Assembly: GCA_020632655.1 (NCBI GenBank)
Contig: JACKFD010000016.1
Coordinates: forward strand, 62,001-126,000
Origin: Spirochaetaceae bacterium
Lineage (GTDB): Bacteria > Myxococcota_A > UBA9160 > UBA4427
Length of the DNA stretch: 64,000 nt
Reading direction: 5' to 3'
The notes under the pieces are model-generated. The model saw only the letters and a program-made list of their open reading frames with translations. It was not told the origin of the DNA and made no database searches. Shown here in pieces: positions 35,958 through 43,769 of this stretch. The position numbers and the translations under genes are program-made. Every line of letters begins with the position of its first letter. Position 1 is the first letter of the stretch.

Positions 35958-36983
35958 ATGGGCACCAAGTCGAAGCTCGAGTACATCTGGCTCGATGGGT
36001 ACAAGCCGACCCAGAGCCTGCGAAGCAAGACGAAGATCATCGAGAACTTCAGCGGCAAGCTCCAGGACGCCCCGATGTGGTCGTTCGACGGCTCCTCGAC
36101 CGAGCAGGCCCCCGGCGGCTCGTCGGACCTCCTGCTGAAGCCGGTCGCGATCTTCGACGACCCCGCACGCAAGAACGGCTACCTCGTCATGACCGAGGTG
36201 CTGAACTCCGACGGCACCCCGCACGACACCAACGGCCGCGCGACGATCAAGGACGAGGACGAGGACTTCTGGTTCGGCTTCGAGCAGGAGTACTGCATCT
36301 GGGACACGGAGCATCACGCTCCGATCGGCTTCCCGCCGGCGGGCTATCCGCCGCCCCAGGGTCCCTACTACTGCTCGGTCGGTGCGATGAACGCGATCGG
36401 TCGCGAGATCGTCGAGGAGCACCTCGACCTCTGCCTCGATGCCGGCATCAACGTCGAGGGCATCAACGCCGAGGTCATGATGGGGCAGTGGGAGTTCCAG
36501 TGCTTCGCGAAGGGCGCCAAGAAGGCCGGTGACCATACCTGGGTCGCCCGCTACCTCCTCGAGCGGACGGCGGAGCGCCACGGCTACGCGATCGAGTGGG
36601 AGCCGAAGCCGGTGCAGGGCGACTGGAACGGCTCGGGCATGCACGCGAACTTCTCGAACACGCTGCTCCGCACCTGCGGCAGCCAGGCCGTGTACGAGCA
36701 GATCTGCAAGGCCTTCGAGCCGCGCATCGCCGAGCACATCGCGGTCTACGGCGCGGGCAACGAGCGGCGCCTCACGGGCAAGCACGAGACGCAGTCGATC
36801 GACAAGTTCAGCTACGGCGTCTCGGATCGCGGCGCCTCCATCCGCATCCCGATCGCGACGGTCGAGAACGGCTGGAAGGGTTGGCTCGAGGACCGACGCC
36901 CGGCCTCGAACGCCGATCCCTACAAGGTGGCCGGCGTGATCGTCGAGACCGTCTCGGCGGCCTCGAAGAACGTGAAGAGCTGA
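35958..36983 (+). CDS. glnII: glutamine synthetase type II (eukaryote-type)
   Basis: 341 residues, normal for GSII, which assembles glutamine from glutamate, ammonia and ATP in the cytoplasm. N-terminal beta-grasp domain with SKLEYIWLDGYKP and DGSSTEQAPGGSSD; catalytic domain with GFEQEYCIWD, AEVMMGQWEFQ (metal-binding acids) and GKHETQSIDKFSYG with SDRGASIRIP. The start follows GGAGGT at 35943-35948. GSII is not adenylylated by GlnE, so control should be transcriptional, in agreement with the sigma-54 promoter. A strong hairpin terminator follows, so the gene is a single unit. Confidence 0.95.
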   Translation: MGTKSKLEYIWLDGYKPTQSLRSKTKIIENFSGKLQDAPMWSFDGSSTEQAPGGSSDLLLKPVAIFDDPARKNGYLVMTEVLNSDGTPHDTNGRATIKDEDEDFWFGFEQEYCIWDTEHHAPIGFPPAGYPPPQGPYYCSVGAMNAIGREIVEEHLDLCLDAGINVEGINAEVMMGQWEFQCFAKGAKKAGDHTWVARYLLERTAERHGYAIEWEPKPVQGDWNGSGMHANFSNTLLRTCGSQAVYEQICKAFEPRIAEHIAVYGAGNERRLTGKHETQSIDKFSYGVSDRGASIRIPIATVENGWKGWLEDRRPASNADPYKVAGVIVETVSAASKNVKS

Positions 36984-37016
36984 GACCCGTCGGGTCCGCT
37001 CCGCGCGTGGGAGTCG

Positions 37017-37050
37017 GGGGCGTCCGGACGCGAGTCCGGGCGCCCCTTCT
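37017..37050 (+). terminator. hairpin terminator after glnII
   Basis: A 13-base-pair stem (37017-37029 with 37034-37046, one U-G pair) closed by the GCGA tetraloop, 34 bases after the stop. The tail TTCTCGTT is only weakly U-rich. It is the best intrinsic terminator in the window. Confidence 0.7.
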
Positions 37051-37234
37051 CGTTGGTGGACCGCGTCGGCGGGTACCGGGCCGCCCCGCTCCGACGCGGC
37101 GTCGAGCGGATGGGGCTTGACGCCGCGACGCAACCGGGGTCAAGTGGAGCGGGAACGTCCGCTCCGCGCTCGGAGCGCCCGTGCCGCGTCCCGGGACGCG
37201 CGGGGCGACCCGGGCGGGCCACGGGAGGCTCGAC

Positions 37235-38275
37235 ATGCGCATCCTCGTCACGGGCGGCACGGGCTTCATCGGCTCCCACACGATCCGCGCGCTGCTCTCC
37301 GCGGGCCACGACGTCAAGCTGCTCGTCCGCAACGAGGAGAAGGCACGGAGGCTCTGGGCCGACGAGCCCCGGGTGCTCGAGGATCTGGTCGTCGGCAAGC
37401 TCACCTCCGGCCCCGCGACCGCCGACGCACTGCGCGAGTGCGACGGCCTGATCCACACGGCGGCGCCCGTCACCCTCGGTGTGTCCCGCGCCGAGGCGCG
37501 GCAGGCCGCCTCCGACAATCGTCGCTCGATCCGGCTCCTGATCGATCGCGCCCTCCAGGACGGCATGACGCGCATCGTCCACCTCTCGACGACCGCCCTC
37601 TTCGACACACGCGGCGTCGAGATCGCCGACGAGCAGACGCCGATCGTGCAGGGCGGCGACCCCTACGCCCTCTCGAAGACCGCCCCCGAGCTCGCCGTGC
37701 GCGCCCTGCAGGAGCGCGGCGCACCGATCGCCATCACCTACCCGCCGAGCGTGATCGGCCCCGACGACCCCGGCCTCTCCGAGGGCGTGAAGGGCATCCA
37801 GCTCTTCCTCGAAACCAGCGTGATCCTCACGACCTCGGGCTTCCAGATCGTGGACGTGCGCGACCTGGCCGCGATCCATCTGGCGCTCATCGAACGCGAT
37901 CCGGTCGCCCCGGCGCGCTACGTCACGACCGCGCGCTTCATGCCCTGGGCGGAGTTCGCAGAGCTGCTCGACCAGGCGGCGGGCGTGCGGCTGCCGCGCG
38001 TACGGCTGCCCGGGAAGGCGATGCGTTTCTTCGGACGTCTGGGCGATCGGCTGCGGCCCTTCATGGACCTCGACCCGACGATGTCGGCCGAGGCGACGCG
38101 GCTCGCGACCCAATGGGTCGAGTTCGACGGCAGCCGCGTGACCCGCGAGCTCGGCATCAAGTACCGCGACCCGCGCGCGAGCCTCGGCGACACGATCCGC
38201 TGGCTGGCCGAGACCGGTCAGGTCGACCCGCGCAAGGCGCTCCGCTTCACGCATCCCGGACGCGGACGGCGCTGA
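37235..38275 (+). CDS. NAD-dependent epimerase/dehydratase (extended SDR, 3-beta-HSD/dihydroflavonol-reductase-like)
   Basis: 346 residues. NAD loop GGTGFIG at 7-13; catalytic Y144 and K148 (DPYALSK), S118 or T119 before. It is the single extended SDR here. The sequence VIHL-like IVHLSTTALFD and ITYPPSVIGPDDPGL resemble 3-beta-hydroxysteroid dehydrogenase and dihydroflavonol 4-reductase relatives, not sugar epimerases. ATG 37235 follows GGGAGG. The stop codon lies inside the first unit of a 38-base repeat. Confidence 0.88.
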   Translation: MRILVTGGTGFIGSHTIRALLSAGHDVKLLVRNEEKARRLWADEPRVLEDLVVGKLTSGPATADALRECDGLIHTAAPVTLGVSRAEARQAASDNRRSIRLLIDRALQDGMTRIVHLSTTALFDTRGVEIADEQTPIVQGGDPYALSKTAPELAVRALQERGAPIAITYPPSVIGPDDPGLSEGVKGIQLFLETSVILTTSGFQIVDVRDLAAIHLALIERDPVAPARYVTTARFMPWAEFAELLDQAAGVRLPRVRLPGKAMRFFGRLGDRLRPFMDLDPTMSAEATRLATQWVEFDGSRVTRELGIKYRDPRASLGDTIRWLAETGQVDPRKALRFTHPGRGRR

Positions 38276-38364
38276 CCCGCGGACTCGCGCATCCCGGACG
38301 CGGACGGCGCTGCCCCGCGGACGCGCGCAGCCCGACGTAGACGGCGCGGAGGCGCATGACGCTC
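38251..38364. repeat. 38-base tandem repeat at gene end
   Basis: Copies 38251-38288 and 38289-38326 start GCATCCCGGACGCGGACGG and differ at two positions; a third, 38327-38364, is only weakly similar. The first copy includes the last codons and stop of the epimerase-like gene, so the end of that protein (PGRGRR) derives from the repeat. Confidence 0.75.
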
Positions 38365-38399
38365 GGCCCGCGAGCGGAGACGGCACGCCGCACAGCCGG

Positions 38400-38405
38400 T
38401 AGACT
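38400..38405 (+). promoter_or_regulatory. -10-like element TAGACT
   Basis: TAGACT followed by CGCCGACC, 53 bases before the SDR at 38459. It gives that gene its own start after the repeat. Confidence 0.4.
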
Positions 38406-38458
38406 CGCCGACCTCCGGCCGCAGCCTCGCCGCCGGTCCAGTCGGGAGCACGCAGCGC

Positions 38459-39250
38459 ATGGGGAACCGACTCGCCGGCAAGATCGCGATCATCACGGGC
38501 GCCGGTCAGGGCATCGGCCGCGCCGGCGCCCTCGCCTTCGCCGCCGAGGGCGCCACGGTCGTCGTGAACGACCTGCACGAGGAGACGGCGCAGGAGACGA
38601 CGCGACGGGTCCACGAGGCAGGCGGCCGTGCCCTCTGCCACGTCGCCGACGTGACCGACTCCAGAGCCGTCGACGCGCTCGTCGAGCGCTGCGTCGCCGA
38701 GCTCGGGCGGCTCGACGTGATGTGGTGCAACGCGGGCGGGGCGCGGCCCGAGTCGACGGTCGAGATGAGCGACGCGGCCTACGAGCGCGTCGTCGCGCTC
38801 AACCAACACGCGGTCTTCTACGGCTGTCGGGCGGCGCTGCGCGCCATGCTGCCGCAGCGCTCGGGCAACCTGCTGATCACGACCTCGGGCGCCGGCCTCG
38901 GCGCCGTGCATCATCTCGCCGCCTACGGCATGGCCAAGGCCGCCGTCGTGAACCTCGGCAAGAGCCTCGCCGCCGAGTACGGTCGGCACGGCATCCGCGC
39001 GAACGTGATCTCGCCCGGACCGATGGGCTCCGAGGGCTTCCTGTCCTGGCTCGCGACGGTCGAGGGGCTGCGCGAGCGCTTCGAGTCGGAGGTGCCGCTG
39101 CGACGACTCGGCACGCCCGAGGACATCGCCCGGACCGCCGTCTTCCTCGCCTCCGACGAGGCTTCCTTCGTGAGCGGCGTCGTCGTGCCCGTCGACGGGG
39201 GCATCGCCTCGCAGTACCCGACGCCCCAGGCCGAGCTGCCCGAAGACTGA
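38459..39250 (+). CDS. SDR family oxidoreductase
   Basis: 263 residues. TGAGQGIG at 13-20, CNAGG at 90-94, S143, Y156 and K160 (YGMAK). The ribosome site GGGAG is about 11 bases before the ATG, a long spacing. It is followed tail to tail by another SDR on the minus strand; 39258-39287 between them can form a hairpin. Substrate unknown; its nearest motifs are of the 3-oxoacyl-ACP reductase-like group. Confidence 0.9.
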   Translation: MGNRLAGKIAIITGAGQGIGRAGALAFAAEGATVVVNDLHEETAQETTRRVHEAGGRALCHVADVTDSRAVDALVERCVAELGRLDVMWCNAGGARPESTVEMSDAAYERVVALNQHAVFYGCRAALRAMLPQRSGNLLITTSGAGLGAVHHLAAYGMAKAAVVNLGKSLAAEYGRHGIRANVISPGPMGSEGFLSWLATVEGLRERFESEVPLRRLGTPEDIARTAVFLASDEASFVSGVVVPVDGGIASQYPTPQAELPED

Positions 39251-39257
39251 ATGGCCT

Positions 39258-39287
39258 CGAGCCCGACCTCGGGCCGGGCCGGGCTCG
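39258..39287. terminator. candidate bidirectional terminator between convergent SDRs
   Basis: Arms CGAGCCCG (39258-39265) and CGGGCTCG (39280-39287) are perfectly complementary around a GC-rich 14-base loop. It lies between two convergent stops. No T-run on either strand, so termination is plausible rather than shown. Confidence 0.4.
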
Positions 39288-39322
39288 TCCGCGGATGGTC
39301 CGTCCCCCGTCGACGGGTCGGC

Positions 39323-40081
39323 TCAGCCGCGGATGATCTGCCCCCCGTCGACCGCGAGCAGCTGGCCGCTCACCCAGGCCGAGGCGTCCGAGAGCAGCCA
39401 GAGACACGCATCCGCCATGTCCTTCGGCCGGCCGAGTCGCGAGATCGGGATCTGCGCGACCATCTGGTCCATGAAGGCCTTCGGCGTCTGGGCGGCGAGG
39501 GCCTCGGTATCCGTCGGCCCCGGCGCGATCGCGTTCACGCGGATGTTCATCCGGCCGAGCTCGCGGGCCAGACAATGGGTCAGGCCATTGATGCCGTACT
39601 TGGCGAGGCCGTAGTAGCCGACGCCCATCCACGCCGCGGTCGACGACTGATTGACGATCGAGCCGCCCCCGCGCTGGCTCATCGAGCCGTAGCAGGCGCG
39701 CGCGCAGAGCAGCGCCCCGTCCATGTTGATGTCCATGAACTTCTTGTAATAGTCCCAGTCGACCTGGAGCATCGACTCGGTCTTCATGCCGCCGAAGAGC
39801 GCCGCGTTGTTCACGAGGAAGTCGATCCCGCCGAAGCGCTCGATCGCCGCCGCGGCCATCGCCTGCGTCGACTCCTCCGACGACACGTCGGTCCGGACGA
39901 AGAGCGCGTCGCCGCCATCGCCCGAGATCGAGTCGGCGACCGCCCGCCCCTTCTGCTCGTCGATCTCGGCGATCACGACCTTCGCGCCCTCGGCGACCAG
40001 TGCCCGCGCGTAGGCCTCCCCGATGCCGCCGCCCGACCCCGTGACGATGGCGACCTTGCCTGCGATGCCCGGATGGCCCAT
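39323..40081 (-). CDS. SDR family oxidoreductase
   Basis: 252 residues. TGSGGGIG at 14-21, NNAAL 91-95, S147, Y157 and K161 (YGLAK). AGGAGG lies four bases before the ATG. Similar in layout to 3-alpha-hydroxysteroid or (S)-specific alcohol dehydrogenases; specificity is not readable. Convergent with the 38459 SDR and divergent from the carboxymuconolactone-decarboxylase-like gene. Confidence 0.92.
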   Translation of the reverse strand: MGHPGIAGKVAIVTGSGGGIGEAYARALVAEGAKVVIAEIDEQKGRAVADSISGDGGDALFVRTDVSSEESTQAMAAAAIERFGGIDFLVNNAALFGGMKTESMLQVDWDYYKKFMDINMDGALLCARACYGSMSQRGGGSIVNQSSTAAWMGVGYYGLAKYGINGLTHCLARELGRMNIRVNAIAPGPTDTEALAAQTPKAFMDQMVAQIPISRLGRPKDMADACLWLLSDASAWVSGQLLAVDGGQIIRG

Positions 40082-40230
40082 GGATCCTCCTCGACGTCGT
40101 CGCGCCTCCGCCTCGTCTCGCGACCCGGCCATCTGCCGAACGCGCGCGGTGTGGCGTCGATCGCTTCGAGCGGAGCACGATAATCGCTCGCCTGCGGCGT
40201 CGAAAGGGCGCCAGTCTCGAAGTCGGTCGA

Positions 40231-40236
40231 TACACT
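40231..40236 (+). promoter_or_regulatory. -10-like element TACACT
   Basis: TACACT followed by CGCGCGACG, 81 bases before the start at 40318. Confidence 0.35.
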
Positions 40237-40317
40237 CGCGCGACGCGATCGACTCGCGCGGATGGCCGATCGTCAGGACTGCCGGACGAGTCGCACGAAA
40301 GGTGAGGGAGGACGGAG

Positions 40318-40701
40318 ATGGTCGACGAGGCGCGTCGTGAGCGGGGACTCGAGATGTTGAAGAAGGTCTACGCCGGCGACGTCGTGGCGCCGCCGGAGGG
40401 CAGCGCCTTCGTCGACACGATGCTCGCCCAGCTCTTCGCGGAGGTCTGGACCCGCGACGTGCTCTCGATGCGCGACAAGCGACTGCTGCTGCTCGGCATC
40501 ATCGCCGAGAAGGGCGAGCCCATGACCTTCGGGATCCAGGTCAAGGCCGCGATCAAGAACGGCGAGCTCACGCCCGCGGAGGCCCGCGAGACGTTGCTCA
40601 TGATCGCGCAGTACGCGGGCTATCCGCGGGCGGCCGCGCTCGTCGCGATCATCGAGCAGATGATCGCAGAGGTGGAGAAGGAGCAGGCCGGGAAGGGCTG
40701 A
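40318..40701 (+). CDS. carboxymuconolactone decarboxylase family protein
   Basis: 127 residues, mostly helical. FVDTMLAQLFAEVWTRDVLSMRDKRLLLLGIIAEKGE and AIKNGELTPAEARETLLMIAQYAGYPRA match the CMD/AhpD domain, where the second segment normally holds the active region. The Cys-x-x-Cys of AhpD-type peroxide reductases is absent, as in PcaC. True PcaC decarboxylates 4-carboxymuconolactone in protocatechuate breakdown, but no other gene of that pathway is here, so a different lactone or acid is likely. GGAGGACGGAG precedes the ATG. Confidence 0.85.
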   Translation: MVDEARRERGLEMLKKVYAGDVVAPPEGSAFVDTMLAQLFAEVWTRDVLSMRDKRLLLLGIIAEKGEPMTFGIQVKAAIKNGELTPAEARETLLMIAQYAGYPRAAALVAIIEQMIAEVEKEQAGKG

Positions 40702-40749
40702 GCGTCGACGCGCCGCGCGCTCCGCGACGCACCCGACCGCCCCGCTGCC

Positions 40750-41526
40750 TCAGCGTGCGAGCTGACTCATGTCGACCGCCGAGCCACCGTCGACGCAGAG
40801 CACCTGCCCCGTCACGTACGCGGCCGCCTCGCTGCAGAGGAAGAGGACGGCATTCGCGATGTCGTCGGGCGTGCCCACGTAGCCAAGGGGACATCGCGCG
40901 TCGCGCTCGTCGCCGCTGCCGAGGCGCGCCATGCCCTCGGTCCCGCCGATCGCGCCCGGCGCGATCCCGTTCACGCGCACACCATGCGGACCGAACTCGA
41001 CGGCGCAGGTGCGGGTCAGCGAGTCGACACCCATCTTGGCGGCCGCGCAATGCGCCTGATAGGCGACGCCCATGTGGTCGAAGGGGGCGGAGATGTTGAC
41101 GACGTGCCCGCCGGAGGTGGCGAGGGCCTTGTCGAAGGCGGCCTTCGTGACGTTGTAGGTGCCGCGCAGGTCGATGTCGACGACGGCCTTGAAGCCGTTG
41201 TAGGAGAGACCCGAGATCGGCGCGGGGAAGTTGCCGGCGGCGTTGTTCACGACGATGTCGAGGCGCTCCCAGCGTTCGAGGATCGCGTCGATCACGGCCT
41301 CGACCTGCGCGCCGTCCCGCACGTCGCAGGGCACCCACATCGCGTCGATTCCGTCGGCCTCGAAGTCGCGGACCGCCGCCTCGAGGACCTCGGCGCGGCG
41401 GCTCGCGATGCAGACCTTGGCTCCGTGGAGCCCGAGGGCGCGGGCGATCCCACGGCCGATGCCCGTCCCGCCGCCGGTCACGAGCGCCACCCGCCCCGCA
41501 CACAGATCGCTTCGAAAGACGCCCAT
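40750..41526 (-). CDS. 2,4-dienoyl-CoA reductase-like SDR (DECR type)
   Basis: 258 residues. TGGGTGIG at 17-24. NNAAGNFPAPISGLSYNGFKAVVDID at 94-119 and AYQAHCAAAKMGVDSL at 155-170 follow the peroxisomal/mitochondrial DECR pattern, in which the classical Tyr-x3-Lys tyrosine position is not tyrosine (here Cys) while Lys164 stays. The predicted reaction is NADPH reduction of 2,4-dienoyl-CoA to 3-enoyl-CoA during breakdown of unsaturated acyl chains. Divergent from a crotonase that could act on the product. The start is ATG 41526, with only a weak ribosome site. Confidence 0.82.
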   Translation of the reverse strand: MGVFRSDLCAGRVALVTGGGTGIGRGIARALGLHGAKVCIASRRAEVLEAAVRDFEADGIDAMWVPCDVRDGAQVEAVIDAILERWERLDIVVNNAAGNFPAPISGLSYNGFKAVVDIDLRGTYNVTKAAFDKALATSGGHVVNISAPFDHMGVAYQAHCAAAKMGVDSLTRTCAVEFGPHGVRVNGIAPGAIGGTEGMARLGSGDERDARCPLGYVGTPDDIANAVLFLCSEAAAYVTGQVLCVDGGSAVDMSQLAR

Positions 41527-41631
41527 CGTGCCCTCACCCCCTTCACCGTCGCCGTCGCGCGGGCGGACGATAGTCGACCCACGGTCCGCCCGCGGCTCGG
41601 CCGCGCGCGCCCCGTCCTCCGGACTGCTCCC

Positions 41632-41637
41632 TATACT
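41632..41637 (+). promoter_or_regulatory. -10-like element TATACT
   Basis: TATACT followed by CGCCGCCG, 64 bases before the crotonase start; the closest match to the TATAAT consensus among these elements. Confidence 0.45.
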
Positions 41638-41701
41638 CGCCGCCGATCCCGAGCCGGGCGCCGCGCACGGAGCCGACTCGCTCACACGGAGATCCGCCTG
41701 C

Positions 41702-42511
41702 ATGTCCGACATCGTCACCTGCGAGGTCCGCGACCACGTGGCCGACGTCCGGCTGAACCGGCCCGACAAGATGAACGCCGTGAACCACGAGATGTGGCAG
41801 GCGCTCGGCGGGATCGGCGAGGTGCTCGCCGCGGAGTCCGGCGTGCGCGCGGTCGTGCTCTCGGGCAACGGACGCGCATTCTGCTCGGGCCTCGACATGG
41901 CGAGCTTCCAGGCCATGTCGGGCGGTGGCCCAGGCGCGCCCGGCGGCCAGGCCCTCGACGCGGGCCGCGACCGCCCGGAGAACTTCTTCCAGCGTGCGGC
42001 CCTCGTCTGGAAGCGCATCCCCGTGCCCGTGATCGCCGCACTGCACGGCGTCGCCTACGGCGCCGGCGCGCAGATCGCACTCGGAGCCGACATCCGCTTC
42101 GCCGCGCCGGACCTGCGGCTCTCGATCCTCGAGATCAAGTGGGGGCTGATCCCGGACGTCGGCATCACGCAGACGCTCCGCAATCTCGTCCCCCTCGACG
42201 TCGCGAAGGAGCTCACTTTCACCGGCCGCGTCCTCGACGCCGAGGCGGCGCGGGCGCTCGGTCTCGTGACGCACGTCGTCGAGGACGCGCACGCAGGGGC
42301 CATGGCCCTCGCGCGCGAGATCGCCGGCAAGTCGCCCGATGCGATCCGGGCCGGCAAGCGGCTCCTCGACGAGGCCTGGCATGCCGACGAGCGAACGGGG
42401 CTCGCCCTCGAGGCCGCGCTCCAGCGTACGCTGATCGGCAGCCCGAACCAGGTCGAGTCGATCCGCGCGAACTTCGAGAAGCGCGCACCCGATTTCGCGG
42501 ACCCCGACTGA
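41702..42511 (+). CDS. enoyl-CoA hydratase/isomerase family protein (crotonase)
   Basis: 269 residues. Oxyanion-hole segments LSGNGRAFCSGLDM near 58-71 and HGVAYGAGAQIALGADIRF. At the catalytic position it has WGLIPDVG, an Asp rather than the Glu of hydratases, as in delta3,5-delta2,4-dienoyl-CoA isomerases. This fits the divergent 2,4-dienoyl-CoA reductase-like gene, so the pair may handle unsaturated acyl-CoA. That functional link is an inference. Confidence 0.88.
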   Translation: MSDIVTCEVRDHVADVRLNRPDKMNAVNHEMWQALGGIGEVLAAESGVRAVVLSGNGRAFCSGLDMASFQAMSGGGPGAPGGQALDAGRDRPENFFQRAALVWKRIPVPVIAALHGVAYGAGAQIALGADIRFAAPDLRLSILEIKWGLIPDVGITQTLRNLVPLDVAKELTFTGRVLDAEAARALGLVTHVVEDAHAGAMALAREIAGKSPDAIRAGKRLLDEAWHADERTGLALEAALQRTLIGSPNQVESIRANFEKRAPDFADPD

Positions 42512-42524
42512 CGTCGATCGGCTG

Positions 42525-42599
42525 CTCAGCCGCGGGTTCCGGCGAGCTCCGCCGTCGCGATGCGATCGCGCTCAGCCCCGGGTCCCGGCGAGCTCCGCC
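42525..42599. repeat. 29-base direct repeat at end of luciferase-like gene
   Basis: 42525-42553 and 42571-42599 both begin CTCAGCC and end in GGCGAGCTCCGCC, with two mismatches, 46 bases apart start to start. The second copy is the last codons and stop of the minus-strand gene at 42572; the first looks like a duplicated fragment of that gene end. Confidence 0.75.
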
Positions 42600-43615
42600 A
42601 TCAGGTCGTAGGCCTCTTCCTGCTGCGTGCGGACCGTGACGCCCGTATAGGGCATCGGCTCCCAGAGCTCGCGCCAGCGCCGCTTGATGCGTTCGCGATC
42701 GCCGAAGAGGCCGCCCTCGTCGATGTACTCGTCGGGTACGGCCTCGACCGCCTCCTGTCGACGGCCGGCCTGGAAGAGCTCGTGGATGCGCTCCGCCGCC
42801 TCGCCCCAGCCCTCGCGATGCATGCGCTTCTTGTGGAAGTTGAGATCCGGATGGCCCATGCCGCCGACGTAGAGGGCGACGAAATCCTTGCCCGCACGCA
42901 GCGCGCCCTTCACGTCGTCGGTGATCGTGACGCTGACGCCGCCCTGGATCTCGAAGTCCGCGTAGCCCTTGCCGCCGCCGGCGCGCGCGAAGCCCTCCTC
43001 GAACCAGCCCTTGAAGGTCGCGACGTTGCCCGGGCGCATGCCGAAGGCGAGCCAGCCGTCGGCGATCTCGGCCGTCATCTTCACCATCTCGGGTGCACCG
43101 GTCCCGAGCCAGATCTTTGGCTTCTGGTCGAAGTGGAGGATCGACTTGAGCGGCTTACCCATGCCCGCGGAGCCCGGACCGTCGTAGGGCAGCCGGATCT
43201 CGGGCCCATCGTGCGTGACGGGTCCCTCGCGCGCGAAGATCTTGTTGATGATCGTGACGTAGTCACGCAGCCGGGCCGCCGGCCGGCCCCAGGGCGTGCC
43301 GTACCAGCCCTCGACGATCTGCGGCCCCGAGAGCCCGATCCCGCCGATCACGCGCCCGCCCCCGGCGAGCGCATCGAGCGTGCCGAGCTGCATCGCCGTC
43401 ATGGTCGGCGTGCGCGCCCCCGCCTGGATCACCGCCGTGCCGAGCCGGATCCGCTTCGTATGCGCCGCCACGAAGGCGAGCGGCGTGATCGCGTCCGAGC
43501 CGTAGGCCTCGGCCGTCCAGACCGAGTCGTAGCCGAGCGCCTCGAGCCGCTGGATGCGCTCGATCGGCACGTCCACGCCGCGTCCCGCGTACTCGATCGC
43601 CAGTCCGAGCTTCAT
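42572..43615 (-). CDS. LLM-class flavin- or F420-dependent oxidoreductase (luciferase-like)
   Basis: 347 residues, TIM barrel. MKLGLAIEYAG..., GYDSVWTAEAYGSDAITPLAFVAAHTKRIRLGTAVIQ and GRVIGGIGLSGPQIVEGWYG are the strand-helix segments of F420-dependent members (as in methylene-tetrahydromethanopterin reductase and mycobacterial LLM proteins). Either FMN or F420 could be the cofactor; no F420 synthesis genes are in the window. It likely oxidises a carbonyl or performs a Baeyer-Villiger-type step in catabolism; the exact reaction is unknown. Confidence 0.87.
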   Translation of the reverse strand: MKLGLAIEYAGRGVDVPIERIQRLEALGYDSVWTAEAYGSDAITPLAFVAAHTKRIRLGTAVIQAGARTPTMTAMQLGTLDALAGGGRVIGGIGLSGPQIVEGWYGTPWGRPAARLRDYVTIINKIFAREGPVTHDGPEIRLPYDGPGSAGMGKPLKSILHFDQKPKIWLGTGAPEMVKMTAEIADGWLAFGMRPGNVATFKGWFEEGFARAGGGKGYADFEIQGGVSVTITDDVKGALRAGKDFVALYVGGMGHPDLNFHKKRMHREGWGEAAERIHELFQAGRRQEAVEAVPDEYIDEGGLFGDRERIKRRWRELWEPMPYTGVTVRTQQEEAYDLMAELAGTRG

Positions 43616-43756
43616 GTCGTGCTCCTCGGCGTCGCGGGACCGGAGGCACGCGACCCGTTCCATGGGGTCGGCCGAGCATACGCGATCCCGATACACCGCG
43701 TCGGACCCCCACCTCGATCCGCTCCGACGCAGCAGCGACCGGACCCCGCCGTCCCC

Positions 43757-43762
43757 TAGACT
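43757..43762 (+). promoter_or_regulatory. -10-like element TAGACT directly before GTG start
   Basis: TAGACT ends seven bases before the GTG at 43770. Transcription from it would begin at or next to the start codon, so the mRNA would be leaderless; no ribosome site is visible, in agreement. Confidence 0.5.
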
Positions 43763-43769
43763 CGCCCGC

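Noticed and set aside
35941..35958. Five-codon upstream frame (MEVPL) overlapping the glnII start as TAATG
   Set aside because: It has no ribosome site of its own and its second codon is the GGAGG of glnII, so it is probably coincidence.
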